Shown here: piece by piece, positions 35,306 through 48,058 of the stretch
How positions within the stretch are numbered: the first letter of the stretch is position 1
How the letters are laid out: every line of letters begins with the position of its first letter
NCBI GenBank assembly: GCA_038503065.1
Contig: JBCAMK010000007.1
Coordinates: 1,674,001 to 1,738,000 of the forward strand
From: Paragyromitra xinjiangensis
Lineage: Eukaryota > Ascomycota > Pezizomycetes > Pezizales > Discinaceae
Direction: 5' to 3'
DNA: 64,000 nt
Made by a program: the position numbers and the translations under genes
Notes under the pieces: model-generated
Seen by the model: the letters and a program-made list of their open reading frames with translations, nothing else
Told to the model about the DNA's origin: nothing
Databases searched by the model: none

Positions 35306-36474
35306 ATATGTTCCGACCCATCTTCTATTAGAGCCTATTTGTAAATAGGTCGGCTAGTAGGTGAAGAGGCCAACCTATTTGCTAACAGTCCCACTTTGAT
35401 TATCGGCTAACCCAGCTATAATTTGGCACTAGGAGACGGCCAACCTTCAAATGAATTTTTTTTTCAACTATAGTTCAGCCCCTTCACCACTTAGGGCGCG
35501 TTCAGGAAACAGTCAAAACGGAGGTTAGTGAGGGTAGAACTCCGTTTTGACTGAAACTCCATTCTCAAAAATCTTCAGCTGTTCGGCATGCCCATCAAAA
35601 ATGAAGTAAAACACTGTTATATGCTCAAAACTCTGTTTCAGAAAAAAGTAGGTAAGACCTACTTTTTTTCCCAGAGAACACCGTTACACCTCCATCACCC
35701 GAGCTGATTATCACATTGAATGATTGCAGCCCTCTCACCAACCCTTGCAAAGCACACACCAGATGCCAGTACACTTGCACCAAAAAATTCACTTTCGCTT
35801 AGAGTTTGTGAATTAAGAAAGAACTATGTAGAGCTTCACCTCCAAGTGAAAAAGAAAATTGAACTTAGACTGAAGACTCAGGTTGCAGATGAAGGTTGTG
35901 TTGCCGAACGACAAATCCTTTCTCTGCTAGTACCAGTGGCTAAAACGTCATTTCAATATTTCTCCATTTGTCATTGGCAAACGGTGTTCTCACGAAACTC
36001 TGTTTTCAACTTCCCGATCTCTCAAACACACCCTTAACCACCACTGCACCTAACCATCAGTTTCATTTATCCTCGGGTCACAAAATTTTAGATGCCCCCA
36101 ACTTTCATTACTTAGATCTTCATTCTCTAATGCACTGCATTGTATACCTTTTAGGGGAATCAGATATACATTCATAGTTAAAAGGAGATCTAAAGTTCAT
36201 CATCATCATTGTTGGGTTGCAGTAACTTTTGCAGACCACTGTGATGGTAATCATTTTGCCTGTGTGGCTATAGCTACAACCTTGCTTAGAGATATAGAAT
36301 TCTTTGAATATGGGTCATCTTTTAGTGTCAGCTTGTAGATGGGCCAGTCAATACTCAAAGTGGTCCCGTTGGTAAATAGGTTGCAATTGGCCTGTTTACC
36401 TACCGGCCGACCTGTTTGCCTACCGGCCGACCTGTTTGCCAATGGGCGAAGATAGAATATGGGTCGGAACATAT
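35306..36474. mobile_element. Inverted-repeat element with 110-130 bp arms
   Basis: The left arm starts TATGTTCCGACCCAT and is matched at the right end by ATGGGTCGGAACATA in complement. Pairing continues, with gaps, through CTATTTGTAAATAGGTCGGC, CCAACCTATTT and CCCACTTTGA, covering about 35306-35410 and 36345-36474. The right arm contains a tandem duplication of CTACCGGCCGACCTGTTTGC. The bases just outside TGTTCC...GGAACA are TA on both sides, which would suit a Tc1/mariner-type insertion, but this is not conclusive. The interior is interrupted by a second element. Related GGCC-AACC-TATTTGC sequence occurs at about 36860-36960 and 37200-37345. Confidence 0.6.
35494..36033. mobile_element. PIF/Harbinger-like MITE nested in the larger element
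   Basis: The left end is GGGCGCGTTCAGGAAAC and the right end, in complement, GGGTGTGTTTGAGAG, so the TIRs are short and diverged. Both sides are flanked by TTA (35491-35493 and 36034-36036), the trinucleotide duplication typical of PIF/Harbinger. A local hairpin (GTCAAAACGGAG...CTCCGTTTTGAC) lies near 35513-35548. No transposase is present. Confidence 0.5.
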
Positions 36475-36654
36475 GTATTCTTCCTGAAAAGGTAACAAGA
36501 GGTCCTGAATATAAGCACCTAACAAAGGGTTTCCAGCAACCCTTTTAGCTAGCAGTACATGTAGTGTGCGAGTCTAGCCCCCACAATCCTATGATCAAAT
36601 ATCCACTACCCACGTATAGCCCAAAACCATCACTCATAGGAGAGAAAAATAAAA

Positions 36655-36676
36655 CATACATACATACATACATACA
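36655..36676. repeat. ACAT microsatellite
   Basis: A run of about five and a half copies of the tetranucleotide ACAT/CATA in gene-free sequence. Confidence 0.85.
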
Positions 36677-39600
36677 CCAAGCGTAATTCTTTCAAGCAAT
36701 AAATTGGCTACTACATGAAAGCTATTTGTAACTTTGAAGACCCTTGAATACCCCGGGAAGAGTGCACGTGTAGTAAGGAAGTGTGCAAAGGATTCGGTTG
36801 ATTATGGAATCCGCGATCCGGATCCTTTCCGCAAACCCTCAAGCGAAATTTCGAATGGGTCAGCCGCCTTGCAAACTGGCTCGCCGGTTTGGTTTACAAA
36901 AAGAGAAACTTCAAGATTGGCTGGCCCATCTGCTAAGTCACGCTAATGGCCCATACCCAAGAGAAACATTTTAACGACCTTCAACAGCTGCAGCTCCGCC
37001 GACACTAACTAACCTAAAGATTTAAAGGGAATTTGTAGTTAATGGATATTCGGTTTCTGGCCTGGGGTTAACGTTAGACGAAAGAACCGAACAATTTCTC
37101 CGCATTTCGATCAAGAGGTTATATTAATTGATTGACCATCCAATATATCACAATAGAGAAGAGAAGCGAAAACACCTTGTGTTACAATTCACTTTGGATA
37201 TGGGCCAGATCTAAGCGAGAATCTGAGGATGGGCCAACTGCAGCCCATCTACAAAGTTGCTCTACTCTATTTGTAAATTGGCCGGCCTATTTGCAAAGCG
37301 CGCTGGCCAATTAGTAATGTGACATTCTTGGTAAGCATATCGGAACAGATTTTGACCGGTCAAACCTACGAGACTCAAGATACAATATGCGATCACCACA
37401 TATAATCACATATGTATGGGATCGCGAGCATCAAATTTGACAAATATAAAACTACAAGGCCCTACTTTTTCGCGCAGCTTTGGGGTTTATGTTAGTGAAT
37501 CGTAAACAAGGACTGCAAATAAATGCCATGGCACCATCTAGGTTAACTAGCAGTTGATAGCCTGGTAGCTACTTCCAGTATGTTTGAGTAGCCACGCATG
37601 AGGCAGTTACCTGGTACTGGGACAGGTCTTACAGCCAAAGCTCAGGATTCTCGATGCCCTAGGTACGTCAGGTATTGTTTCTTCGTTTAGGGCATGTAAC
37701 CTGCTATGGGTTAGGGGTGAGGAATCATTTCAAGCTACTATGTTCAAACCAATGCATCTGCACCCTTCCAGGTGATTTGGCTGGTTATGGGGGTTGGGTC
37801 TATAGCTATATTACACACGCACAAGCGACATATGCCCATGCGCTCTCATTAACACATTAACGAAAACGGGAGTAGTATTATGGGGTTGAGGCAAATGGCG
37901 AAACGCCCAATCTACTAACGCGGTTTCTAGCCAGCCACATGCCTTAGCGCGATTATGTTACTCAGGGTCGTTCCAGCCACCAGGCGAGGCTGGTATTTAG
38001 TGAAAAGGGGTTTGGAGTATTCAACTGAGGACCAGAACTCCCTGCGGTGTTCACTCTTCCAGACTGCTGTTCATTAGATGCCTAGTCCTGCTAATCAGTA
38101 AAGATTGAGGTCATAGATGGGACAAGTCCTAAGAACGCTTATTTGAATTTGCGTTCAGATCTTTCTCACTGTCGTTTTGCCTTGAACGATGCCCTAAACC
38201 AAGTGAGGGGTGGTAAATGGGTGGCAGATTTTTGATTGGCTACCCACTATTGCAGCCAATGAATCCCGGCAGCGGCCCGCCGATCTGGGGCAAAACCTTA
38301 ACCCAACAAAAGAATCTAATACTGGCAAGATCTAGGTCTTGGGTACGCAGCAGCACGGGTAGAGGGGGCACCCTAGGGCTAATCGATCATTATGGTCCTT
38401 TGTTCAGGACATACGATGCGACCCCCGAATGGCAACGGGCCAGGTCTACTGAGGTCTGCCGCCACATAACGGATTAGGCTCGGGTCATCTCGAGCTACTG
38501 CGTACCAAAACCCTAACCCAGATTCCTGTGGACCATCTTATCATCCCATACTTTCCCATTCAGGGTTGCGTCCCCCAACTCTTAGTTAAGGTGGCGTCCC
38601 TCCCACCTCAAAGGTCGTGAAAGCCGGGGAGGCCCGGATAACAGGAAGATTTTACAGTTGGGGGCGCTAATTGGCCAGTCACTTATATCCTAATCTCATT
38701 ATGTAATTCGAGTTTTATAACACGATCGAATCTAATCCGACTTTCATGACAAGCATGAGGATCTAATACAGGCCAGTTTTGATGAATGTTGGCCTATATC
38801 CAACAGACGCTAACCAAGCCCTGGAAGGACCCGAGAAAAAAACAAGAATGGGTTATCGTAAAAGTACACAACTTTAATGCGGAACACTAGTGAAACGCAC
38901 CACAATCTTCTAGCTTGTACAATTATCTAGCTTACCCTATGTAAGTTTGCAATTTATCCCACATTAATTCTACTAGCTATCGCAACTTCTCGGCGTTTTA
39001 AGATTTTAAGAGTGCTATATATTGATTACAGCATTTCCTAGGGATGTCAGTAGCGTTTGGTGCGAGCCTATCAGCTATAGCTAGCTATATTTTACCGAGG
39101 ATAATGCGCAGACCCAGTATAGTGATAATAATTCGATGGAGGAAAGTGACCGCTACCCCTTCGCATGACCAGATAGGTAGTGTAACGCGCTTCTATGACT
39201 TCAGATCATGTGCGGAATACCCTAAACCCTAAATTAGCTAAACCGCTAGAAAAAAGTTGTCATCTTTAGTGTTCCCCCACGACTTACTACTAGCCAAGAT
39301 AGCCAAGATATGTTGGTGTTCGTATTTAAGTCAAATAGGCTATATAGACATGTATATATATAGCCCAACCCAAAAGATTACTGTTAATTTCTATAGACTA
39401 CGTTGAGCTGGAGTAGAAACAACGGATCACCAAACCTTATACAATCCATAACAAATCAAGCTCCTGATCTGACAGTGATTCTCGATGAACTTAGTAAGAT
39501 AAGCCTGCAAATTTAACCAGAAACCGCTGATGGATATCTTCCTAAAGTTTCCGTGCCTTAGATTAATTTTCTGCTCCCTTTTCCCTCGTATACTAAAAAC

Positions 39601-42568
39601 TACAGCAATGATATGAACTAGTTGCCGGACCCTATCGTCTACTGCTTGGGACTACTTTCTGCGGCATGCAACAAGCTGCATGAGAGGGGCCTGGAGCACC
39701 GGCTAGGGATGAGACTAGTGGTAGTGGTCGTAAAAAATCGTTCTTTCGAAATTTCTTCCAGGAGTTTCAGTATCCTAGGCATCCAGCATTCATTGCCTCC
39801 CAACTGGGAAAGTCTTTTATTACAATCCATTCAAGGCTATATGTACTATCGGCGATTAAAAACGGGTCATGCTCCCAGACCTGCTGTGCTGTCCATGCCT
39901 TCCTTCATCATCAGTGCAGAATTAGCTCATCCACCCGCGATCAATTAATTCTGCCAAGCAAGAGCTTTTATCTTGTGCTACTATAGCTACTGGGTTGGGG
40001 ATCGCAAAACCTATTATTAGTGAATCTCGTTAACATTGCATAGCCTAATCTCGCTTTGTGCCCTATCGAGTCACGTTCCTTAGGTAATATTCTTGGCATT
40101 TCTCCATGACATTCTGGGTCCACCTTCCGCAGACTGTTAGCTGTCGTAAGAGCAACACCAACATAATATATCACCCCCAGCTAAAACGACCCCGGCCTGA
40201 TATAATGACTATATCAGACTAAGGTTCCGATTGTCTCTGTGACAGAATTAATTCAACCGATACTCAGCAACTGAACATATTTACAAGATGCTCACAGACG
40301 CAAAACACACTGGGATTTAAAATCTTACTGGGGTGATTTGGACCTAGGATCATCGAATTGTCCTGTTACGATATCAGATTTCTTAATGTGCGGCCACTTC
40401 TTTAGATGAGCCAAGCGAGGCCAAGAATCAAAAGTGGGACAGCTGCAAGTACATGTAGTCTGTGCTGGGCATGATGCACCCCCATATGCATCAACAAGCC
40501 GCTTGAAACCCTAATCCACACCTCAGGTGATAGTAAGGTCATCGTATTCTCCAAAAGTTTGCAGATCTGGAAAGCATCTCCTATCGGAATAAATCCGATT
40601 GTCACACTTCGGTAGCATGCTGATAGACCAGTAATCTACCCGACAACCGACCAGGCGACAACGTGCTTATGCGATGATGGAGTAGATAGAATACGCCTGA
40701 GATATTCTGTATTGACGATATGGAAAAGAGACCTTTTTAGCGATGTTCCACAACTCCCAACTACCTACGCGATACACAAGCGCATGTGGGCGGGATGTAA
40801 GGTTGGCTACTGTGGCTGACTTCGTATGTTGTGCACTTGCGCGGTACGGTGATGCAGGATGTGTCCGCATGACAAATGTCTAGTTAGCGTCATAGCCGTG
40901 GCAAAATAACTGAATTTTATGTTTTTTTAATGAAGGCACGTAAAAATTGAGGCGGGTTGTCTCCTTTCACTAAAACCAAGACCTATTCTGTGCGACGATG
41001 ACCGAGGTGTAACAGTAATGCTAGTGATCTCTTGCAATTTTTATACCTATTCAATCCTTCAGCTAGAAGCTACACAACCACAATCACGCGGAAGCCTTGC
41101 AGTCTCATTTCCGTGCCGCCTCATAATCCAGAGTTGAGGAGTTACGTCGATCACTTCGATCCTCCCGAAAAGCCAATATACATCAGTCCGGTCATGCTGT
41201 CCTTTCTCCAAGGCCCGAGGACCCACCTGACGAGACTTTGTTCACGTTCCACCAGCCTTAGGCTCGTTTAGTTCAAATTCAGTTATTCACCTGGGTAGTC
41301 AGGTAGCAGCTATAGCGTGACGAGCGTTGTGGGAGTAGAACCTAGATCTAGGCCTAGCCAAGGAATAATCATAGCTCCTCACTGAGAAGTTGTACTCGGT
41401 TCTGAAGCCCTCGCGTTCTATGCATGTAAGGGATTTTAGGCCGGATAATTGATTCACCTGAGTCAGTTTTCGGTTCGGTGCGGATCATTACTAGCTTTTT
41501 ACCCCTCTGCATGTGCTTGATTCACGTTTGAATTAACTCCAAGCCACGCTCTAAACCCTAACTCTATAGCATTCGGGGAAGGCCGGGAATGCATCTTGCT
41601 TTTGACTTCTGGCTAGTTGGCTAAAGGCAATGATACTACCTCTTTTAGTGTATTCAATTGGCGAATTACTATTCCGCTTAAGCGGATCTCTCCAATGGCA
41701 GTTGGTCATTTGATCAAAAGTTTCAAGATATCTCAAGTGGGCAGTTATCGGTTCCCAGATGGGTTGCCAAGAAAACGCTATTTTGAGACATTCGAGAGCC
41801 TCTACCAAAAATATCACTGTGCAGCCTTGTGGAACGACATGGTTTTCAGCACTCATGGCGTCATAGTGCAGCTCCAACATCCTCTAGAGGCTATGATTCC
41901 AATTGGAGAGCACATGTAGTTATCGTAAACGGCTGGACATGACACCGGGTCCGGAAATTTGCATAGATAGTAATTATGTCGAGTCCCGCATCTGGATGCG
42001 ATCCCTTTCCTCATAACGCAGGTCGAAATTTGTTAGGCTGTATGTAGATAAGTTTGCTTAAGTCGAGGAGGTATGTGTACGTGAATTACAGTTAGTCTGA
42101 TGTTGTCGGGACTTCGTTGCAGCGGAAGTGGGGTAAGGTGATTGACGACACTATGCGCATGGTACAACGATAAGTACGCCAAGATTTTTTACAGTTCCTT
42201 TGATCTTCTGAGGTATTACAATCCCGTAAAATAGTCATAGCAAACCCCTTGTCCCGCTTCTTTTTCTCGATTACGGCCAGCGGGTAAACTACATGTATCT
42301 ACTAACTGTCTGGGCCGCTGAATGCTGATTAGGGATTACGATTGGAACGGTATATTGAAAGCTACCGCGTGTGATTCGTCATAGTCCTGCACGTTATGTT
42401 TTAGAGAAACAGTGATATCTGCCAAATGCACGAGGCGAACCGGCCCATAAGTTGCTTTTGCCGGCATTCAATAGGTCCTATAAAGCTCAAGCATAAACTC
42501 ACAGTTTTATTCTATACTCAGCTCATCCGATCTTTTGATTAGCACCAGCCAGGCCCAATAATTTTGCA

Positions 42569-43879
42569 ATGTCTTTATTCGTTCCAGCAAAGCTGCTCCT
42601 GCTCAGTGCCGCCCTACTTGGGGTTGCAAGATCTTCTGCTTTGCCCGCAACTAATTTGTTTTCCCGTCAGTCGACTACTCCGGATGGTACTTGTGGAATT
42701 ATTGAATCAGGTTCCGGGCGTGGCTATCGGTGTCCAACGGATTCAAGCAAGTGTTGCTCTCAGTGGGGTTGGTGTGGTGATTCTACGGACTACTGTGGTA
42801 TGTCAAACGATCCTTTCAGCATATTTCCATACCTTTGGTACACATGAACCCACAATAATTTTCTCACAATTCTTGATAGGAACCGGTTGCCAGGCGGCCT
42901 ATGGATCTTGTACTGGGACTGGAGGAGGAGGAGGCACTACTCCCCCCCCAACCGGGGGTCGCCCTCGACCTGGTAGTGTTCCATACGGACAGATTATTTC
43001 CAGCTGCACACAAAACGGAGTAGTTGCCTTAACGTTTGATGACGGTCCTTATATGTTCGCCAACCATTTATAAATTTTTCAAAGAATTAAGTTGACACGT
43101 CCGTAGTTACACACCTGGGCTTTTGGACATATTATCCAGAAATGGCGTGCATGCTACTTTCTTCATAAAGTATGGTTTTTACCTCAATTCTAAAATTCAA
43201 GAATCAATACCTGAGCTAATCATCTTCAAATCGAAATTAGCGGCCAAAACTGGGGTGACCCAATCACAAGTTCGGCAAACCAAGCTGTCCTTCAGAGGAT
43301 GATCGCGGAAGGCCACCAGATCGGCTCGCACACGTGGGTTTTGACTTACGATCTTTTGCTCTGGAATATTTTTACTAATCGTCTAAATAACATTTAGATG
43401 GGCTCATCCGTCTCTAGATACCCTTTCTCCCGCAGATATAACAAGCCAAATGACCCAGATCGAAACGGCCCTCGTAAACATAATTGGAAAATATCCTACA
43501 TATATGCGGCCGCCTTATTTTGAGTGTGGCAGCACCTGCTTAAGTACGATGGATACTTTATCATATCATGTCATCTACACGAATCTAGATACCATGGATT
43601 GGGCCAATACCGCGAACATCCAACCCTCGAAGGATATCTTTTATAACGCCATCACTAACTCGAATACTGCTTCCTCGAACTTCATCGTTTTGTCTCATGA
43701 TGTGCATCAGACTACGGTAAATGAACTAGTGCAGTACGAGATCGATACACTCAAAGCTAAGGGCTATAGAAGTAAGTTATTTGCCAAATCCTTGTGTAAC
43801 AGTGAATTCTAATATTCGTTTAGCTGTTACTGTCGGCGAGTGCTTGGGTGACCCGGCTGCAAACTGGTATAGGACTTAA
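42569..43879 (+). CDS. Chitin deacetylase (CE4) with CBM18 chitin-binding domain
   Basis: A secreted polysaccharide deacetylase that converts chitin to chitosan. Six exons (42569-42797, 42880-43054, 43107-43169, 43241-43333, 43398-43771, 43824-43879) give 329 residues with matching phases. A signal peptide (LLLLSAALLGVARSSA) is followed by a hevein-type CBM18 with eight cysteines (from CGIIESG at residue 42 through CCSQWGWCG to GTGCQ), then a Gly/Pro linker. All five NodB motifs are present: TFDDGP; HTWAH, created by the exon 4/5 junction; RPPY; DTMDW; and VLSHD. The catalytic Asp and the metal-binding Asp and two His are therefore intact. The protein ends at a conserved-looking VGECLGDP. There is no GPI or membrane tail, so it is probably released or wall-bound through its CBM. 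Such enzymes shape the fungal wall and can hide chitin from plant chitinases. Confidence 0.93.
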
Positions 43880-46379
43880 GGAGCTAGTAGAGGGACTCGG
43901 TTTTATGAATATTAATGCTTAATTGTAGCTACATCTGCTCTAGTAATAGGGTTGCATGTATATAACTACCACTTAAATATAACCACTAAATTAATGAATC
44001 ATTCACATAATTATATAGCGGAACAAACTCTCAAACTCTTTTGAAAAGTAATAACTCACAGCTTTCCACTGAGCAACAACTAATATTGATGTCTTACTAT
44101 TTCTACGGTCATTGTTAGTAGCTGGTAGTTATATTTTTACCTAGCTGGGGGCGCAACCAATCATTTGGCGAAGTGCATGGCACGTGCAAGCACATGCACT
44201 GATCATTGTGTTAAAGAAAAAATACATTCAACCTACCTAACCGCCTTAGAACTGCCCCATCTCTAGCTGTTAAGGCAAACACGCAAGTTTAACTTTGGAA
44301 TATGGCTAGTATTGCCTTATAACAGATTTGGAAAATTGGTAGGTAACTTTTCAGGTCAGGTCTAAGATATAAGGCTTATGAGCAGCATGTTTAAACTAAG
44401 TGCCAAGAACTACGTATACGCTTAGCAAGTAATTCATTCTTGCGATTGGTTGGTCCATGGTCGGCATCCTAGTAGGTCAAAAAAACTACAAGTTTTTATC
44501 CTCTCTGATTCGCCCATGGCATGATCACTCTACGCTTACCACGCCAAACTAGGTCTGGAAGAATCTCAACATGGGATAAACAGCTTGGCGGCGCAAAAAC
44601 TATAGATTCTACTGACACGACGAAATATTGGTGTAGAACGTACTGCGGAAAAGACTGATAAACATGGGACTTAGAGTTTGGGCTTACTATTTAATCCTTA
44701 GAACCAGTCACCAGTCACCAGGGAAGGTTCTAGCCGTAGGATTGGCTACAAAGCCTTGCTTACAAACTCCGGCATCTCAGTCTTTTTCGTTGTACGCTGA
44801 GGCATATTATAGTCGTATCTAGCCACCAATCCCCAGTGCGCGTAGGTAAGAACGGGAACGAGCCTAAGTAAATTAATAAAACTAGGGAACTCAGCCAAAC
44901 CCAAATTCTCCTTGTACCTAACCGCACCACCACCACCTATTACTAGCACCCGTATACGTAGTCTAAAGACATAGAGCATTAATCTTACACTTCAACACAA
45001 TTACAATCATAGGGCATTCATATAGTACGTTGCCGTCTAATATAGGGATTGCAGAGAAATAGAAACAGTCACACTCCACCGGTTTCCATGCTCTCCCACA
45101 GGGTCAGACATGTGGGTCATCTACGGTGTGCCTGAAGAGAAGGACACACTCTACGTATGTGAATATATACTCCGACTTTGGCCTCCAGTTTTCGTTCGCT
45201 TCCTTTGTTTTGAAATTCGTCGCTAAGGCCTACCACCAACAACTTCTTGGGTTGAGGCTCTTGGAATCCTGACATCATGGGATGCCTGAATTCGAACACA
45301 GCCTACAAGTTCATGCTCCCTGATTCGTGTCCATTCGCAACTGGTGCGATGCAGCAATTACACATCGAGCCACGCTCACCACTTGCACTGGTATTTCCAC
45401 CGTATCAGCTATGCTCTCCCATATGTTTCGTACAGAGTCCTGCATAAACCTAACCCTAGCTAACTGTTTTCATACAGCTGCCAAATCATATATTCCACCA
45501 TTTAGGCTTACTCACTCGGAACAGCCACTTAGGAGACTTCGTAGACCACCAGGACCACTCCGATCTGCAAGGCATCCGTCAAGATGTTAGTCAAAGAATC
45601 CCGCCAACCATTAAAACCAAGCAGCCACAAACTGAATACGGCTAAAAGGGTGCAGGGAATACACGCCATTAAACATAGGCGATTTTTTTTTCTCGACGCG
45701 TCGCCCGCAACCGACCCCTCGATTCCCCCCACCAACCTACACTGGCTACCGATCTCCACCCCCGCAATCGTAGAGTAAAAGCGAAACGAGTTAAAAGCCC
45801 CGTCTGACAATATATCAGCCAGCATTAGGCTTCCCAAGAACTTTTTCGAATCCCGAATAGAACGCAGACAACTCATCACGCCTTGCTGGCTGGAGCTACC
45901 CCTCGGTACGTACAGGCTACCCAAGCGAATGCGCACCTTACAGACTGGTTGCCTGAATCCGCACGTAGTGTTGTCCACAGGAAACTCTACGTAGGCCAAA
46001 GCTGTCAGGAGGCAAACAAGAGTCATTTCGCAAATGCAATCGAGGCATATGTCCAGAAAACCAATCTAAGATTATTCCAAAAAAACCGACCGATCGAAAA
46101 TCCTACATATATATTCAGTACTCCCATACAACCTCTGAGCAATTCACCCCAAGATTTTCTCCCCACCACCGATTACCTCTCCAAGAATTTGAGTTCGCTA
46201 TCAATAACAGCCGGATCTAGCTGGTAAGTGTTCATATCGTTCTCTGCATCACAGCTCCAAGACACCATCGTGAGAAGGTATCGAAGCTAGGACCCTGCCT
46301 TTTCTAACTCAAATCCTCGCATACAGGAGCGCGCAACGTTTACACACAGTTCTCTACTCCTCCCTCGAGAGAGCCTCCA
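43880..46379. other. Gene-poor stretch and upstream region of the CCCH gene
   Basis: No gene is named here. Overlapping frames on the two strands at 45529-46026 (minus, 165 codons) and 45883-46227 (plus) cannot both be real. A probable 5' UTR intron of the next gene runs from 46224 (GTAAGT donor) to 46326 (CATACAG acceptor), which would place its transcription start upstream of 46224. Confidence 0.45.
45529..46026 (-). CDS. Possible small membrane protein, unrecognised
   Basis: An ATG-initiated frame of 165 codons. It has a hydrophobic start (TLVCLLTALAYVEF) and a second hydrophobic stretch near residues 117-137 (CLMACIPCTLLAVFSLWLLG). No family is recognised. The plus strand of the same region lies upstream of the CCCH-protein gene and may be its promoter or leader, which argues against a real protein here. 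Treat this as a weak candidate. Confidence 0.2.
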   Translation of the reverse strand: MTLVCLLTALAYVEFPVDNTTCGFRQPVCKVRIRLGSLYVPRGSSSQQGVMSCLRSIRDSKKFLGSLMLADILSDGAFNSFRFYSTIAGVEIGSQCRLVGGIEGSVAGDASRKKNRLCLMACIPCTLLAVFSLWLLGFNGWRDSLTNILTDALQIGVVLVVYEVS

Positions 46380-47018
46380 ATGAGGAAACAAGTTCAAGTC
46401 CGGCCAGGACAACCGGGGCAAGGACAAGGTCCCGTGGAGACCGGCGTTTCCCCTGCTTGGTCAAAGCCTTGCCCACCAATTACCCCTGGCCCAAAATGGG
46501 AGCCCGGACCTCCAAGAACTTTTGCCATTCCATTCTGGGTCCAGGGTACTCGCCCTCCTACAGTTCTCCCGAAATGGATGTTCGATTCTAAAGGAAACCT
46601 CCTGGATGACCTTAACTGGGATGATTGGGGATATGGATACGATAACGTTAGAGTCATTGAGGTGTCCTGGACTTCCGACGGGTCAGACTCTCAAGCCTCA
46701 CGAGGCACATACGATGGCGGAGGAGGGAGAGGTGGTGGTGGTGGTGGTGGTGGTTGGGGAGGTGGCTTTGGTGGCGGTGGTGATAGGGGTGGCGGAGGTG
46801 GTAGGGGTGGCGGCGGAGGTGGTGGTGGAGGAGGTGGTGGTATATGTTTCAATTTCAAAAATACGGGGAACTGTAGATTCGGTGATAGATGCAACTTCTC
46901 CCACGACGTGGGTGGAGGTGGGGGTGGTGGCGGCGGCGGTGGTGGCGGCGGCGGCGGCGGCGGTAGAGGTGGAGGACGTGGAGGACGTGGAGGACGCGGA
47001 GGTCGAGGAGGGTATTAG
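46380..47018 (+). CDS. Glycine-rich protein with one CCCH zinc finger
   Basis: This is a 212-residue frame starting at the first ATG after a probable 5' UTR intron acceptor at 46326. Residues 1-95 are Pro/Gly/Trp rich (FAIPFWVQGTRPPTVLPKW, LNWDDWGYGYD). From about 115 onward the sequence is mostly Gly with Arg. In the middle of the glycine tract sits a single CCCH finger, CFNFKNTGNCRFGDRCNFSH, with the canonical C-x8-C-x5-C-x3-H spacing. An RGG-type tail (GRGGRGGRGGRGGY) ends the protein. Such a combination suggests RNA binding, possibly in phase-separated granules. The underlying DNA is a (GGN)n repeat, so length variation between strains is likely. The partner and target are unknown. Confidence 0.75.
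   Translation: MRKQVQVRPGQPGQGQGPVETGVSPAWSKPCPPITPGPKWEPGPPRTFAIPFWVQGTRPPTVLPKWMFDSKGNLLDDLNWDDWGYGYDNVRVIEVSWTSDGSDSQASRGTYDGGGGRGGGGGGGGWGGGFGGGGDRGGGGGRGGGGGGGGGGGGICFNFKNTGNCRFGDRCNFSHDVGGGGGGGGGGGGGGGGGGRGGGRGGRGGRGGRGGY
46720..47010 (+). repeat. Imperfect GGN trinucleotide tract
   Basis: Two long stretches of (GGT/GGC/GGA)n flank the zinc-finger codons at 46847-46905. The repeat encodes polyglycine, and in the other frames it makes poly-Val or poly-Pro-like ORFs that are artefacts. Confidence 0.9.
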
Positions 47019-48058
47019 ATTCACCGTGGTGGGTCTTATTTCCATCAGTAGATGGTTTGGCTGCTACTTGAAAACGTTAAGGAATATTGGGACATGATTT
47101 TTATATAGCTAGGTAACTGAAGTTCCTCAGCACAATTTGTTTGGTTTAAGGTTGTATGTGTTTCGATTCTCTGTACGGGTTTTGGGTTGTTGGGTTGTCT
47201 TACATTTTGGCATATGGGTATATCATTGGTATAAAAATAAAAAAATAAAGTGTCCTGAGAGGGGCCAAAAAAAAGGGACCGTATCCCCCTGCGAGGATTA
47301 ACACGACTAAAAAACGCCTAAAATCACCCCCAGTATACCAGGTCACCAGATATTTTATGGCCGTGCTTGTGAAACATTTCTCAATGACATGATAGCCAAT
47401 GAGAGTTTTAAGATAGAGACCAAGCTTCTCCTCCAACATCACCTCCATCTCAACTTCTTAAACATTAGGTTGCAATTAATATGTTAATCTCTATAGAATA
47501 GAATAATCCCTAACCCGGCTTATAGCTTTTTCCGCTGCCGGGAAATTCGTCGCCAGGGACCTGTTCCCTAAATACATGTACTTTCGTATAGTGACTGTAA
47601 ACTAGGTGAAGCGAACATCAACCTCACATAGCGGATAACCCAGGTTCCGTACTGCACGGAGAATTTGTAAAAATGTAAGTTTCTATATGAAAACAAGGCT
47701 TGGCATTCTAAGTACAATCTCCAGTCCCGCTCCCGCTCTCATAGCCACTTCCCAGGGCTACTGTATAGCTATCCAAGTACCTCAGCAATAACGAGCGCCC
47801 CTAGGTCAACCGAAATTAGAACAGCTAAAGTTATCATATCAAGTAGGTGGGCGATTTGCTCAGTTAGAAGGAGCCTTAAACCATTGTTTTCCATAAGCTG
47901 GAATTTGTCTGCTTCCCGCCAGAAACCAGCAATTAGGAGTCTCACAAACTAACCTAGCTAAGCCTCTCAATAAAGCAACAGCGAAGCAATACAAAATTTA
48001 CCAGTCACTTAATATCTTCCTCCGCTGCAAAATCTCAATCATTAGAAACATAGGATTC
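47019..48058. other. Intergenic stretch between two genes
   Basis: This is the 3' flank of the CCCH gene and the 3' flank of the small secreted protein gene, which is read toward it. An 82-codon minus frame at 47200-47448 has hydrophobic stretches but no recognisable features and lies where a 3' UTR is expected. Nothing else is seen. Confidence 0.5.

Larger units (their letters stand above)
34335..42568. other. 8.2-kb gene-poor region with nested elements
   Basis: No complete gene is recognised. Present are a possible orphan first exon (about 34947-35090), an inverted-repeat element at about 35306-36474 with a PIF/Harbinger-like MITE inside it (35494-36033), related divergent copies to about 37345, and an ACAT microsatellite at about 36655-36675. 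From 37345 to 42568 I see only scattered short ORFs, and nothing that can be named. Three TACATGTA palindromes occur (near 36555, 40450 and 42291). Confidence 0.55.

Noticed and set aside
38500..41600. Telomere-like CCCTAA/AACCCTA units (near 38506, 39215, 41555)
   Set aside because: One or two units only, scattered and in gene-free sequence; not an interstitial telomere array.
46522..47097. Second long frame (191 codons) and antisense Pro- or Thr-rich frames over the CCCH gene
   Set aside because: They are shadows of the GGN repeat in other frames; only the frame with the zinc finger makes sense.
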